A stretch of 19,753 nt of DNA from an uncultured Clostridia bacterium (GCA_947629735.1 CANREX010000010.1:1-19753), one strand, 5' to 3'; shown: positions 1 through 9,175, numbered from the stretch's first letter. Program-made: numbers and translations. The notes: generated from the letters alone by a model not told the origin.

Positions 1-1226
1 CGGGCAAGGGTGGCTTTTATCTCTCGTCGAACACACGGCTGAAAAACGGCGACAAGGCGTTTATCACCACCGACTGCGCGCTTAACGAATCGCTTCTTTC
101 GGGCGGGCGGAAATTGCCCGTGAAAGTGAGCGTCCGCGTAGCCGAGGGCGAGAGGATAAAGGCGGACGTCAACGGGGTTGAATATTTATCGGATTTCTCC
201 GCGGACAGAGCGCAGAGCCGTGCGGTCACGCGCGGGGACGTCGAAAAGTGCTTTTGCAAGACCGATTCTTACCCTTTCGATATAACTTTCGGCGATATCG
301 AAATAGTCGGACAGCCTTTTGTTCCCGTCTCGGCAATGAACGCGCTGAGAAGAAGCGCATACGCGGGATATTTTGCGTTGAAGTCCGCTTCCCGCAATAT
401 CGCAATCGCAAAAACCCACTCTCTCCCCGCAAACGCAATCGGAAACTCGGGCGGCAAACCTTACAATAAGTCAAACAATCCCGACGGCACTTACAATAAG
501 CCCAACTTTGTCGTCGTCAATCGCAAAACAGCGGTCATCGCGCGCGATTTAAGCGGCTTAAAAGCCGATATAGGCATACTTAAACCCGATAATTACTTTG
601 AAGATTTGCTCCCGAAGATAAATTTCGGCGGCGAAAAGTTTATATATCTTCCGCCCTTTTTGAAAGGGGAGGAGATAGAGGCGATAAAGGGCGCAATTAA
701 GCCCTTCGACGGCATATATTGCGACGGCAATTACGCGGTGGAACTTGCAAAAGAGCTCAACAAAAAGCTGTTCGCGGGCACGGGATTCAACCTTTCAAAC
801 AGCGTTTCGCTTTCCTTTCTTTCCGCCGACTATTTCGCAATATCCAAGGAGCTTTCCTCTCGCGAGGCGCAGCCCCTTTTGCGGGAAAATGCTTTTTATC
901 TGACCGCGGGCGACGTCAAGCTGATGGACCTTATATATTGCCCCTTTTCAAAGACGTGCTCAAAGTGCGACAAGCGGGAGTTTTACACACTGACGGACGA
1001 GGACAACAGGCAATTTACGCTACGCAGATACGCGCTCGACGACTGTCGGTTCGAGCTGTTTAATTGCGACAAACTTATCGGCTCGGATTGCGGCGCGAAC
1101 GCCTTGTACGATTTCACGTGTGACATCGACCCGCCTTGCGTCTTGGCGATGTCATATGACGCCGAAAAGCTCAAAAAGCGCTATCCCCGCCACACCAAAG
1201 GGCATGCGGAAAACCCCGTGCTTTGA
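1..1226 (+). CDS. U32 family peptidase with DUF3656, C-terminal part (5' truncated by window)
   Basis: The frame is open from base 3, so the gene begins upstream of the window; 407 residues are visible and the stop is TGA at 1224-1226. The first ~120 visible residues resemble the DUF3656 insert that follows the U32 peptidase domain. The rest resembles the second barrel-like half of long U32 proteins. A cysteine group near bases 939-1070 (CPFSKTCSKC followed by FYTLTDE, LRRY, DDCRFELFNC) matches the conserved C-terminal end of these proteins. U32 proteins were named as collagenase-like peptidases, but characterised members such as E. coli RlhA, TrhP and UbiU/V take part in RNA hydroxylation or ubiquinone hydroxylation, so peptidase activity should not be assumed. 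The RlhA-like branch carries DUF3656, making an RNA-modification role a reasonable inference. The catalytic N-terminal half is not visible. Confidence 0.85.
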   Translation, partial: GKGGFYLSSNTRLKNGDKAFITTDCALNESLLSGGRKLPVKVSVRVAEGERIKADVNGVEYLSDFSADRAQSRAVTRGDVEKCFCKTDSYPFDITFGDIEIVGQPFVPVSAMNALRRSAYAGYFALKSASRNIAIAKTHSLPANAIGNSGGKPYNKSNNPDGTYNKPNFVVVNRKTAVIARDLSGLKADIGILKPDNYFEDLLPKINFGGEKFIYLPPFLKGEEIEAIKGAIKPFDGIYCDGNYAVELAKELNKKLFAGTGFNLSNSVSLSFLSADYFAISKELSSREAQPLLRENAFYLTAGDVKLMDLIYCPFSKTCSKCDKREFYTLTDEDNRQFTLRRYALDDCRFELFNCDKLIGSDCGANALYDFTCDIDPPCVLAMSYDAEKLKKRYPRHTKGHAENPVL

Positions 1227-1253
1227 AAAAAACGCGCCATAACGCGCTATAAA
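1223..1253 (+). promoter_or_regulatory. weak candidate promoter before mutS2
   Basis: TTGAAA at 1223-1228 and TATAAA at 1248-1253 are separated by 19 bases, longer than the optimum of 17. The -35 overlaps the stop codon of the U32 gene. The stretch also contains a short near-tandem repeat (AACGCGCCAT / AACGCGCTAT, 1231-1250). Read-through from the upstream gene is equally possible. Confidence 0.25.
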
Positions 1254-1293
1254 ACGCAAAAAAATCAAGCAAAAATACACAAAAAATCACGCT

Positions 1294-3672
1294 ATGGACA
1301 AGCAGAGCCTTGAAAAACTCGAACTGAATAAAATCCTCGATTGTTGCGCCTACTTCGCCGTGACGGACGGGGGTAGACGGGCGGTCGCTTCATTGACGCC
1401 CTGCGGCGAACTCGAAGAAGTGCGCCGCCGCCTTGCCGTGACCGCGGAGTGCGACAAACTGCTCTTTCGCTACGGGCTGGGCAAAATAGCGTATTTCCCC
1501 GACCTCACCGACGTTCTGACGAGGGCGGCAAAGGGCTCGTCGCTCTCCTGCGCGGAGCTTCTCGACGTCAATCTGTTGCTCATTTCCGCGCGCACAGCGT
1601 TCGAGGGCATAAGCGGCGTTGACGACGACAGTTTGATAAACGTCAAGAGGACGTCCGCGCGCTTATACTTCGACAAGCGGCTGGAAGAGGACATTGCGGA
1701 CAAGATAATTTCTTCCGAACAGGTCAGCGACTATGCGAGCGACGCGCTCTTCAATATCCGTTCCAAAATAAGGAATTTAAACGAGCACATACGTTCCTCG
1801 CTTGCGGAGTATGCGGGCGGAAAGGATTCGCAATACTTGCAGGACGGGTCTGTCACCATTCGCAACGACAGATACGTCATACCCGTAAAGGCAGAATATA
1901 AGAGCAAGGTAAAAGGTCTCGTTCACGACCGCTCTCAATCGGGCGCGACATTTTTTATAGAGCCCGAGTACATTCTCAATTTGAACAACGAGCTTATCGC
2001 CCTCTCCGTGGACGAGAAGCTGGAAGTGGAAAAGATATTAAAACAGCTTTCCGCGCGCGTGGGCGAGCTCTCCGAAGAGCTCATCGCGGACATGGAATTG
2101 CTGTACGAAATAGATTGCGGTTACGCCCGCGCGGAGTACGCGTATTCCATAAAAGCGACGTGTCCGCAGGTAAACAAGCGGGGGTATATAAACATAATCA
2201 AGGGTCGTCATCCCCTTATTGACGCCAAAAAGGTCGTGCCTGTCTCGGTAGAGCTCGGCAAGGACTACAACTTTCTGCTTTTGAGCGGCGCGAACACGGG
2301 TGGCAAGACGGTAACGCTCAAAATGATAGGGCTTTTCTGCCTGATGGCGGAGTGCGGACTGTTTATCCCCGCCGCGCAGGGCAGCGCCGTTTGCGCGTTT
2401 GCGGACGTGTTCTGCGACGTGGGCGACAGCCAGAGCATAGAGGACAGCCTTTCCACTTTTTCAAGCCATATAACCAACGTGATTTCCATATGCGACAGGG
2501 CGGGGGACGACAGCTTGGTTCTCATAGACGAGCTCGGCGGCGGCACAAACCCCGACGAAGGTCAGGCGCTCGCCCGCGCCGTTACGGAACATCTCCTGTC
2601 GCGCGGCTGCCGCGGGGTGATAACCACCCACTTCACGGCGCTGAAAGAGAGCGTCTATCAGATGGAAGGCATAGAAAACGCCGCGATGGAGTTCGACAGC
2701 GACACGCTTCGCCCCCTTTACAGCATAAAGATAGGACTTCCCGGGGCGAGCAACGCGCTCGCGATATCGCGCAGGCTCGGAATGGACGGCGAGATTCTCC
2801 GCCGTGCGGAAAGCTACCTTTCGGAGGGCGGCAGACAGTTTGAAAATATAGTGCGCCTCGCCGAAGAGAGCAGGTTGGAGGCGGCGAAGAAGTCGGAAGA
2901 AGCCGACGCGCTTATGCGGGAGTGGGAAGAAAAGCTTAAAAAGGTCAAATCCGCGGAGAGCGCGCTGCAAAAAGAGAGGGAAAAGCTCTCGTCATCCGCA
3001 AGGGTGGAAAGCCGCAGGATAATAATCGAGAGGACGGCGCACGCGGAAGAATTGCTCGCCGAACTCGAAAAGATATGCTCGGCGGAGGAGATAACGCGGG
3101 CGGACCTCATACGCGCCCGCACGCTCAAAAACAGGATATCTGACGAGGCGTACGAAGGCGAGGACGGACGCGTTTCGGTGGAGGAATTTTCCGACCTCAC
3201 CCCGCAAAACGCAAAGGTCGGCGCGGACGTCTACGTCAAAAGTTTGCAAACCAAGGGCGCTATTTTGTCATACAACGCAAAAAACGGAGAGGCGGAAGTC
3301 GCCTGCGGCAGTTTGAAAATGCACGTAAAGCTGACCGACTTGCAGCTCGTCGCCCCGCCCCGCGAGGGCAAACAGGTAAAGCCGGACGAGGGGAAAGTGC
3401 GCCTCGTGCGCACCTTTTCGCCGACTCAGCCGCTGTTCGAGCTCAACGTCATAGGTCAGAACGTGGAGGAAGCGCTCGCGGAAGTGGACAACTTCCTCGA
3501 CAAAGCGGTTACGGACAACCTCGAAGAAGTCAAAATAATTCACGGCGTGGGCACGGGAAAGCTGAGAAACGCAATCGCCGCCCACCTGAAAAAGTGCAGA
3601 CATGTTGATACGTTCCGCTCCGGCAAGTACGGCGAGGGCGAAATAGGCGTAACGATAGTAAAACTCAAATAA
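1294..3672 (+). CDS. mutS2: endonuclease MutS2 / ribosome-collision rescue ATPase
   Basis: The 792-residue product is the usual MutS2 length. The N-terminus has the family opening (SLEKLELNKIL). A Walker A motif, GANTGGKT, lies at residues 332-339, followed by the Walker B region VLIDELGGGTNPDEG and the TTHF switch segment. A charged, helical coiled-coil stretch spans roughly residues 510-610, and a C-terminal Smr nuclease domain contains HGVGTGKLR. The LDLR-type motif at the start of Smr reads LNVIG here, a variation I recall from other clostridial MutS2 proteins. MutS2 lacks the mismatch-recognition domain of MutS; it is known to suppress recombination and, in Bacillus, to act on collided ribosomes. 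No clear Shine-Dalgarno precedes ATG 1294; the leader is A-rich instead. The match of the N-terminus to the family supports this start. Confidence 0.97.
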   Translation: MDKQSLEKLELNKILDCCAYFAVTDGGRRAVASLTPCGELEEVRRRLAVTAECDKLLFRYGLGKIAYFPDLTDVLTRAAKGSSLSCAELLDVNLLLISARTAFEGISGVDDDSLINVKRTSARLYFDKRLEEDIADKIISSEQVSDYASDALFNIRSKIRNLNEHIRSSLAEYAGGKDSQYLQDGSVTIRNDRYVIPVKAEYKSKVKGLVHDRSQSGATFFIEPEYILNLNNELIALSVDEKLEVEKILKQLSARVGELSEELIADMELLYEIDCGYARAEYAYSIKATCPQVNKRGYINIIKGRHPLIDAKKVVPVSVELGKDYNFLLLSGANTGGKTVTLKMIGLFCLMAECGLFIPAAQGSAVCAFADVFCDVGDSQSIEDSLSTFSSHITNVISICDRAGDDSLVLIDELGGGTNPDEGQALARAVTEHLLSRGCRGVITTHFTALKESVYQMEGIENAAMEFDSDTLRPLYSIKIGLPGASNALAISRRLGMDGEILRRAESYLSEGGRQFENIVRLAEESRLEAAKKSEEADALMREWEEKLKKVKSAESALQKEREKLSSSARVESRRIIIERTAHAEELLAELEKICSAEEITRADLIRARTLKNRISDEAYEGEDGRVSVEEFSDLTPQNAKVGADVYVKSLQTKGAILSYNAKNGEAEVACGSLKMHVKLTDLQLVAPPREGKQVKPDEGKVRLVRTFSPTQPLFELNVIGQNVEEALAEVDNFLDKAVTDNLEEVKIIHGVGTGKLRNAIAAHLKKCRHVDTFRSGKYGEGEIGVTIVKLK

Positions 3673-3732
3673 ACCTTGCCCGCCGCGCTTATCGGACGGC
3701 TAAACCCGCAAAAATTTGCTTAACCCGCCGCC

Positions 3733-3777
3733 CCCCGATTTTTTCCGCCCCGATTTTTTCCGCCGCAATTTTCCCGC
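3733..3777. repeat. short tandem repeat between mutS2 and the deacetylase gene
   Basis: The 16-base sequence CCCCGATTTTTTCCGC occurs at 3733-3748 and again at 3748-3763 (period 15), followed by a degenerate third copy ending in CAATTTTCCCGC at 3764-3777. The surrounding 3673-3885 stretch holds no supported gene; it also contains two near copies of AAACGGCAAC around 3795-3815. I see no convincing terminator for mutS2. Confidence 0.7.
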
Positions 3778-3885
3778 TTATTACAAGCGGCTGAAACGGC
3801 AACCAAAACGGCAACGCGACGAGCAAAGCGTTTTCACCCGCCCCAATATTTAAAACGCCCGACATAGGCTCCGATAAAACAGTCA

Positions 3886-3914
3886 TTCACGCCGCGCCCT
3901 TAAAATATTATAAT
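3886..3914 (+). promoter_or_regulatory. promoter of the deacetylase-M16-repair-tex operon
   Basis: TTCACG (3886-3891) and TATAAT (3909-3914) are separated by 17 bases. The -10 is consensus and the -35 matches at four of six positions. The predicted transcript would begin near 3921, about 25 bases before the TTG start. It reads as a housekeeping-type promoter; no sporulation sigma pattern is obvious. Confidence 0.6.
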
Positions 3915-3946
3915 AGTAAATACTATTTTGTTTTAGGGGTAAACTA

Positions 3947-4651
3947 TTGAAAGGCAGGATAATTTCCGTAATAGTAAACATCGCGCTTTGCCTGATAGTC
4001 GTCGCCACATGCCTTGTGGGGTTTGTCGGCAACAACGCTACGGCGGTCTCCTCGGACGGGGAAAATCTGTATTACAGGGCAAAGGACAACGCCGTCGGCG
4101 TGAGTTTGATGTTCAACGTATATCAGAACACCGAAAATGTCTATAAAATACTCGATATCCTCGATGACTACGGCGCGAAAGCCACGTTTTTCCTCGGCGG
4201 GAGCTGGGCGGACGACAACGTGGACTGCGTGCGTGAAATCGCAAACCGCGGGCACGAGGTGGGCTCTCACGGCTATTTCCACAAGAGCCACGACAAGATG
4301 AATTACGAGCAAAACCTCGCGGAAATCCGCACGAGCGTAAAATTGCTCAACGCCATTTTGTGCAAGGAAATTTCGCTTTTCGCCCCGCCGTCGGGCGCGT
4401 TCAACGACAACACGCTAAACGCGGCGGCGTCGCTCGGGCTGAAAACGGTAATGTGGAGCAGGGATACGATAGATTGGCGGGATAACGACAAGGCGCTGTG
4501 CTATTCCCGTGCCACAAAAAATCTGGAAAAAGGTGAGTTTATACTGATGCACCCCATGGATGTCACGGTAAAGACCCTACCCGATATATTAAAATACGTA
4601 AGAGAAATCGGACTCGAAGCCGTAACGGTATCTTACAATATAGGAGAATAA
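3947..4651 (+). CDS. YlxY-like polysaccharide deacetylase (NodB) family protein, sporulation-associated type
   Basis: The 234-residue protein has an N-terminal membrane anchor or uncleaved signal (residues 5-28) and an extracytoplasmic NodB fold. Motif 2 is present as HGYFH (His108, His112); later motifs appear as APPSGAF (146-152), DTIDW (173-177) and ILMHP. The first motif, TFDDG in active enzymes, reads LMFNVY (54-59), so the catalytic and metal-binding aspartates are missing; the arginine of RxPxG is also replaced by Ala146. The FNV and FAPP variants recall the YlxY sporulation branch of the family. The pair YlxY-like plus M16 peptidase has the same order as B. subtilis ylxY-mlpA, which supports this. 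It may be a non-catalytic wall-binding protein. TTG start at 3947 with AGGGG at 3935-3939; the stop overlaps the next ATG (TAATG). Confidence 0.85.
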   Translation: MKGRIISVIVNIALCLIVVATCLVGFVGNNATAVSSDGENLYYRAKDNAVGVSLMFNVYQNTENVYKILDILDDYGAKATFFLGGSWADDNVDCVREIANRGHEVGSHGYFHKSHDKMNYEQNLAEIRTSVKLLNAILCKEISLFAPPSGAFNDNTLNAAASLGLKTVMWSRDTIDWRDNDKALCYSRATKNLEKGEFILMHPMDVTVKTLPDILKYVREIGLEAVTVSYNIGE

Positions 4652-5886
4652 TGGTTCACTACAAACAATTGGAAAACGGCGTAAGGCTGATAGTAAAGCA
4701 GATGAGCGGGCTCATGTCGGTTACGATGGGCATAATCGTCGGCACGGGCGCATGCGTGGAAAGCGCAAAGGAAGACGGCATTTCGCATTTTATCGAGCAC
4801 ATGATGTTCAAGGGCACGAAGAAGCGTTCGGCGTTCGCCATATCCGACGAAATGGACGCGATAGGCGCGCAGATGAACGCCTTTACGGCGAAGGACATCA
4901 CCTGCTACTACGCAAAGTCCACGTCGGGGCACGCGGGCGAGGCGTTTGAAATACTCTCCGACCTGTTTTTGAACAGCGTGTTCCCCGCGGACGAGATGAA
5001 GAGGGAGAAGGGAGTTGTCTCGGAAGAGATAAGCATGAACGAGGACACCCCCGACGATCTCTGCCTCGACGTGCTCTCCAAGGCGTTTTTCGGCGAGGAG
5101 AACTACGGCAGAAACATTCTCGGCAGCAAGAAAAACGTCCGCTCGTTCACCCGCGGAGATATCGCGGCGTATATGGACGAAAGGTACACCGCGGACAACA
5201 TAGTCATCTCCATGGCGGGCAATATCGAAATACCCTACGCGGAAGAGCTTGTCGAAAGGTATTTTTCTTCCCTTCCCGCAAGCAAATGCAGCCGCCGCCC
5301 CCTCGACGTGACCTTGAAAGGGAAAAATCTCCACAGAAAAAAGGACATCGAACAGGTCCATATCGGCATAGCTTTCCCTTCCATGAAGAGGTACGAGCGC
5401 CTCTGCGACGCAACACAGATAATGAACGCCGTACTCGGGGGAAGCATGTCCTCGCGCCTGTTCCAGACCGTGCGCGAAAAGTTGGGGCTTGCATACACGG
5501 TGTATTCTTTCACTTCCATGTACGAGCAGTCGGGTTTGCTCGTCGTCTATGCGGGCGTAAACGCAAAGGACTATATGAGTTCGGTCTCCGCGATTTACGA
5601 CTGCATTGACGCCATGAAGAAAAAAGACATGACGAAAGAGGAATTTGCCCGCGGCAAGGAACAGCTTTTGTCCTCTTCGATTTTCGCGCAGGAGAGCACG
5701 AGCGCGCAGATGCTTTTATACGGCAAGGAGCTCATTTACAGCGGCAAAATATACGACTTCGAAGAGCGGGTAAACAAGATAAATTCCGTCACCCTCGACG
5801 ACGTTTTCGAGGCGATAGATTACAACTTCGACCCGACGTACAAGGCTACCGCGATAATCGGCAACGTGGACAAGTCCCTGTCATGA
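4651..5886 (+). CDS. M16 family zinc metallopeptidase (MlpA/YmxG-like)
   Basis: The 411-residue protein carries the inverted zinc motif HFIEH (His46, Glu49, His50) and a downstream SEEIS segment at about 75 residues' distance (Glu125/126) that supplies the third ligand, as expected for an active M16 peptidase. The second half shows the inactive M16 repeat (GGSMSSRLFQTVREKLGLAY). The single-unit size fits bacterial processing-peptidase-like enzymes that work as dimers. It is translationally coupled to the deacetylase: TAGGAGA at 4641-4647, and the ATG shares a base with the preceding TAA. In B. subtilis the counterpart mlpA lies beside ylxY. The substrate is unknown. The start of the next gene overlaps the stop by four bases. 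Confidence 0.95.
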   Translation: MVHYKQLENGVRLIVKQMSGLMSVTMGIIVGTGACVESAKEDGISHFIEHMMFKGTKKRSAFAISDEMDAIGAQMNAFTAKDITCYYAKSTSGHAGEAFEILSDLFLNSVFPADEMKREKGVVSEEISMNEDTPDDLCLDVLSKAFFGEENYGRNILGSKKNVRSFTRGDIAAYMDERYTADNIVISMAGNIEIPYAEELVERYFSSLPASKCSRRPLDVTLKGKNLHRKKDIEQVHIGIAFPSMKRYERLCDATQIMNAVLGGSMSSRLFQTVREKLGLAYTVYSFTSMYEQSGLLVVYAGVNAKDYMSSVSAIYDCIDAMKKKDMTKEEFARGKEQLLSSSIFAQESTSAQMLLYGKELIYSGKIYDFEERVNKINSVTLDDVFEAIDYNFDPTYKATAIIGNVDKSLS

Positions 5887-6368
5887 GCGGGCTTCTCTGC
5901 GGCTTTCCGCCCTTTTATGCGCCCGATAGCCGCGTGCTTATATTGGGCAGCTTTCCCTCTGTCAAGAGCAGGGAGGAGGGCTTCTATTACGGCAACCCGC
6001 GCAACGCGTTCTGGCGCATACTCGCTTCTTTTTTCGGTTGCGACATGCCGAAAAGCGTGGAAGAAAAGAAGTCGTTTTTGACAAATAACCGCGTAGCGCT
6101 GTGGGATATAGTGACTAAATGCAACATAAAGGGCTCTTCCGACAGCACAATAACCGATTGCGAAGTGGCAAATTTGCGGGAAATCTTTACAAATTCCGAT
6201 ATAAATGCTATAATTATTAACGGCGAAAAGGCTTATTCGATATTTGTAAAAAATTACAAAGACATCGCCGTGCCTGTGTACAGAGCGCCGTCTACGAGCC
6301 CCGCAAACACGAGGAGATGCGACGATGAATGGTTTACCGCTTTACGAAAGGCTTTTGGAGCAACTTAA
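5883..6368 (+). CDS. DNA-deoxyinosine (hypoxanthine-DNA) glycosylase, UDG superfamily
   Basis: The 161-residue protein fits the uracil-DNA glycosylase superfamily branch known as hypoxanthine-DNA glycosylase. Residues 18-44 contain LILGSFPS followed by GFYYGNPRNAFW, the active-site region of this branch. RAPSTSPAN near the C-terminus corresponds to the conserved SPAN loop. The family removes hypoxanthine from DNA after adenine deamination, opening base-excision repair. ATG 5883 overlaps the TGA of the M16 gene (ATGA), implying translational coupling. The last 44 bases overlap the start of the next repair gene in another frame. Confidence 0.9.
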   Translation: MSGLLCGFPPFYAPDSRVLILGSFPSVKSREEGFYYGNPRNAFWRILASFFGCDMPKSVEEKKSFLTNNRVALWDIVTKCNIKGSSDSTITDCEVANLREIFTNSDINAIIINGEKAYSIFVKNYKDIAVPVYRAPSTSPANTRRCDDEWFTALRKAFGAT

Positions 6369-7005
6369 AGGGTGCGCGGAAGAGGAGTACGCCAAGTTTC
6401 ACAGTCGGCTTCTCAAAGACGACAAATTGCACGTGCTCGGCGTGCGCGTTCCCGCAATGCGCAAGATCGCGCGGGAATACGTCGCGGATATCGACGAGCT
6501 TCTCGCCCTTCCAGACGATTATTACGAAGTCACGTTCGTCAAGTTGCAGGCGGCGGCGTATCTTCCATATCCGCAGTTTAAAGAGCGCGTGGACGTCCTC
6601 GTGTCGCTTATAGATAATTGGGCGGCGTGCGATTGTTTCGTTCCCAAATGCGTAAAGGACAACAGGGAAGATTTCTACAAATACATATGCGCATATCTTT
6701 CGCGCAAAGAGGAATTTTCACAGCGTTTCGCCCTGACGAGCCTGCTTCACTTTTACGTCTGCGACGCCTATATGGACGATATATACGGCTGTATATTGCG
6801 CGCTTCTACCGAGATGTACTATGTGCATATGGCGGCGGCGTGGCTCATGGCGGAAATAATAATAAAGGACTACGCGCTCGGCGTGGAATATCTTTCCCGC
6901 GGCGAGCTCGACATAAAGACGCACAACAAGAGCATAGCAAAGGCGTGCGAGAGCTATCGCCTCACGCAAGAGCAAAAGCAATATCTTAAAACTTTAAAGA
7001 GATAA
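6325..7005 (+). CDS. DNA alkylation repair protein, AlkD-like HEAT-repeat glycosylase
   Basis: The 226-residue, mostly helical protein matches the DNA alkylation repair family. Supporting segments are VLGVRVPAMRKIARE (about residues 38-52), DNWAACDCF in the middle and HNKSIAKACESYR near the end. AlkD proteins excise N3- and N7-alkylated purines using stacked HEAT-like helices without base flipping. Start ATG 6325 has GAGGAGA at 6311-6317, eight bases upstream, lying inside the preceding gene, so the 44-base overlap is probably real rather than a mis-called start. The two neighbours thus repair deaminated and alkylated purines and are co-expressed. Confidence 0.9.
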   Translation: MNGLPLYERLLEQLKGCAEEEYAKFHSRLLKDDKLHVLGVRVPAMRKIAREYVADIDELLALPDDYYEVTFVKLQAAAYLPYPQFKERVDVLVSLIDNWAACDCFVPKCVKDNREDFYKYICAYLSRKEEFSQRFALTSLLHFYVCDAYMDDIYGCILRASTEMYYVHMAAAWLMAEIIIKDYALGVEYLSRGELDIKTHNKSIAKACESYRLTQEQKQYLKTLKR

Positions 7006-7009
7006 AATT

Positions 7010-9175
7010 ATGGAAATCGTAAAACAACCCACGGAAGAATTTCAACTTTCCCCCGAACACGCGCAAAACGTGGTGAAACTTTTGGACGAGGGCAACACCA
7101 TACCGTTCATCGCCCGCTACCGCAAGGAAATGACGGGCGCGATAGATGATCAGGTGCTACGCCGCTTTGCCGATAGGTACGAGTATCTCCAAAACCTCGA
7201 AAAGCGCAAAGGCGAGGTGTACGCGGCGATAGAAGAGCAGGGAAAAATGACGGACGAGATTTCGGCTGCGATTTCCGCATGCGCGACGATGACCGAGATA
7301 GAGGACGTCTACCGTCCTTTCAAACAGAAAAAAAAGACGCGTGCGTCCGTTGCGATAGAAAAGGGCTTGCAGCCTCTCGCCGATTTCATTCTGGCGCAGA
7401 CGGGCGACCCTTTTGCGGAGGCGGAAAAGTACATAGACGAAGAAAAGGGCGTCGCGACAAAGGAAGAGGCGTTGCAGGGCGCAAAGGACATAATTGCGGA
7501 AATAGTCTCCGACAACGCGGAACTCAGAAAGAAACTGCGCTCGCTGTATGAAAATCACGGCGAAATACAGACGAAACTCATAAAAGACGACGGCAAGGGC
7601 ACGTACGACATGTATTCGGACTACGCCGAGCTCATTCCCGAGATAAAAAATCACAGAATTCTCGCCATAAACAGGGGAGAAAAAGAGGAGTGCCTGAGGG
7701 TGAAGATAGCCTTCGACCCCGATATGGCAAAGCGCGTCTGCGCGGCAAAATATATAAAGAGCAAGGGCGCGTGCGCCGACCTCATCGCGGAAGCGGTGTC
7801 GGACGGCTACGACAGGCTTATTCAGCCCTCGGTGGAAAGAGAGGTGCGCGCCTTTCTTACCGACAGGGCGGGAGAACAGGCGATAAGAATGTTCGAAGTC
7901 AACCTCAGACCTCTGCTTTTACAGCCGCCCGTCAAGGGCAAGGTGACGTTGGGGCTCGACCCCGGTTACAGGACGGGCTGCAAAGTCGCCGTCGTAGACG
8001 AAACGGGCAAAGTGCTCGATACGGGCGTTATCTATCCCGTGCCCCCGCACAACAAGGTGGAAGAGAGCAAAAAGATAATAAAATCGTTGATAGAGAAGCA
8101 CAACGTGGACGTCATTTCGATAGGCAACGGCACGGCGGGCAAGGAAACGGAAATTTTCGTCGCGGAATTGCTCAAAGAAATAGACAGAGACGTGACGTAC
8201 GCAGTAGTCAACGAGGCGGGCGCTTCGGTGTATTCGGCGAGCCCTCTCGCGGTGGAGGAATTCCCCGACTACGACTTGACTTTGCGCTCGGCGATATCCA
8301 TTGCGCGCCGCCTGCAAGACCCCCTTGCGGAACTCATCAAGATAGACCCCAAGTCGATTGGCGTCGGGCAGTATCAGCACGATATGGACAAAAAGCGGCT
8401 TGACGCGGTGCTCGGCGGAGTGCTTGAAGACTGCGTGAACAGCGTCGGCGTCGATTTGAACACGGCGAGCGCGTATCTTTTGCGCTATGTCGCGGGGCTC
8501 AACTCGGGCGTGGCGAAAAATATTGTCGCGTACAGGGAAGAAAACGGCAAATTCGCGGAAAGAAAGCAGCTTTTAAAAGTGCCCAAACTCGGCGCAAAGG
8601 CGTATGAGCAGTGCGCGGGCTTTTTGCGGATAACCGACGGCAAAAACATATTCGACAACACGGCGGTGCACCCTGAAAGCTATGAAAAGGCGGAAAAGCT
8701 GCTCTCGCTGTTCGGCTACACCGCGGACGACGTGAAATGCGGGAATTTGAAGGAACTCCCCGAAAAAGTCGCGGCATACGGCGAAAATAAGGCGGCGGAA
8801 GAGTGCGGACTTGACATAGCGACCATGAAGGACATCGTCTCCGAGCTGATAAAGCCCGGGCGGGATATCCGCGATTCCCTCCCCAAACCCGTCCTCCGCA
8901 GGGATATTTTGAGTATCGAAGATCTCTCCGTGGGAATGATAGTGGAAGGTTCGGTCCGCAATGTCATAGACTTCGGCGCGTTCGTGGATATCGGCGTACA
9001 TCAGGACGGCTTGGTGCACGTTTCCGAGATAACGGACAGGTATATCAAACACCCTTCGGACGTGTTGAAGGTGGGTCAGCGTGTGCGCGCGGTAATAATC
9101 AACCTCGACAAGCAAAAACAGCGAATAGGGCTTTCCATAAAGCAGGTGGGGAAGCAGGCAAATCAAAACCCTTGA
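7010..9175 (+). CDS. tex: Tex family S1 RNA-binding transcription accessory protein
   Basis: The 721-residue protein has the full Tex order: an N-terminal helical region (EFQLSPEHAQNVVKLLDEGNTIPFIARYRKEMTG), a YqgF/RNase H-like domain from about residue 310 (LGLDPGYRTGCKVAVVD), helix-hairpin-helix segments at about 480-560 (DLNTASAYLLRYVAGLN, LLKVPKLGAKAYEQCAGFLRI), and a C-terminal S1 domain at about 642-710 (VEGSVRNVIDFGAFVDIGVHQDGLVHVSEI). Tex/Spt6-type proteins bind nucleic acid and associate with transcription; the exact role varies between species. It starts four bases after the alkylation-repair gene, with AAAGAGATAA as the ribosome site, so it ends the five-gene operon. Its TGA stop lies inside the -35 box of the acpP promoter. 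Confidence 0.97.
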   Translation: MEIVKQPTEEFQLSPEHAQNVVKLLDEGNTIPFIARYRKEMTGAIDDQVLRRFADRYEYLQNLEKRKGEVYAAIEEQGKMTDEISAAISACATMTEIEDVYRPFKQKKKTRASVAIEKGLQPLADFILAQTGDPFAEAEKYIDEEKGVATKEEALQGAKDIIAEIVSDNAELRKKLRSLYENHGEIQTKLIKDDGKGTYDMYSDYAELIPEIKNHRILAINRGEKEECLRVKIAFDPDMAKRVCAAKYIKSKGACADLIAEAVSDGYDRLIQPSVEREVRAFLTDRAGEQAIRMFEVNLRPLLLQPPVKGKVTLGLDPGYRTGCKVAVVDETGKVLDTGVIYPVPPHNKVEESKKIIKSLIEKHNVDVISIGNGTAGKETEIFVAELLKEIDRDVTYAVVNEAGASVYSASPLAVEEFPDYDLTLRSAISIARRLQDPLAELIKIDPKSIGVGQYQHDMDKKRLDAVLGGVLEDCVNSVGVDLNTASAYLLRYVAGLNSGVAKNIVAYREENGKFAERKQLLKVPKLGAKAYEQCAGFLRITDGKNIFDNTAVHPESYEKAEKLLSLFGYTADDVKCGNLKELPEKVAAYGENKAAEECGLDIATMKDIVSELIKPGRDIRDSLPKPVLRRDILSIEDLSVGMIVEGSVRNVIDFGAFVDIGVHQDGLVHVSEITDRYIKHPSDVLKVGQRVRAVIINLDKQKQRIGLSIKQVGKQANQNP

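Noticed and set aside
3689..3886. 65-codon minus-strand frame after mutS2
   Set aside because: Part of it (AAEKIGAEKIGG) is just the translation of the 15-base tandem repeat, and no convincing ribosome site precedes it.
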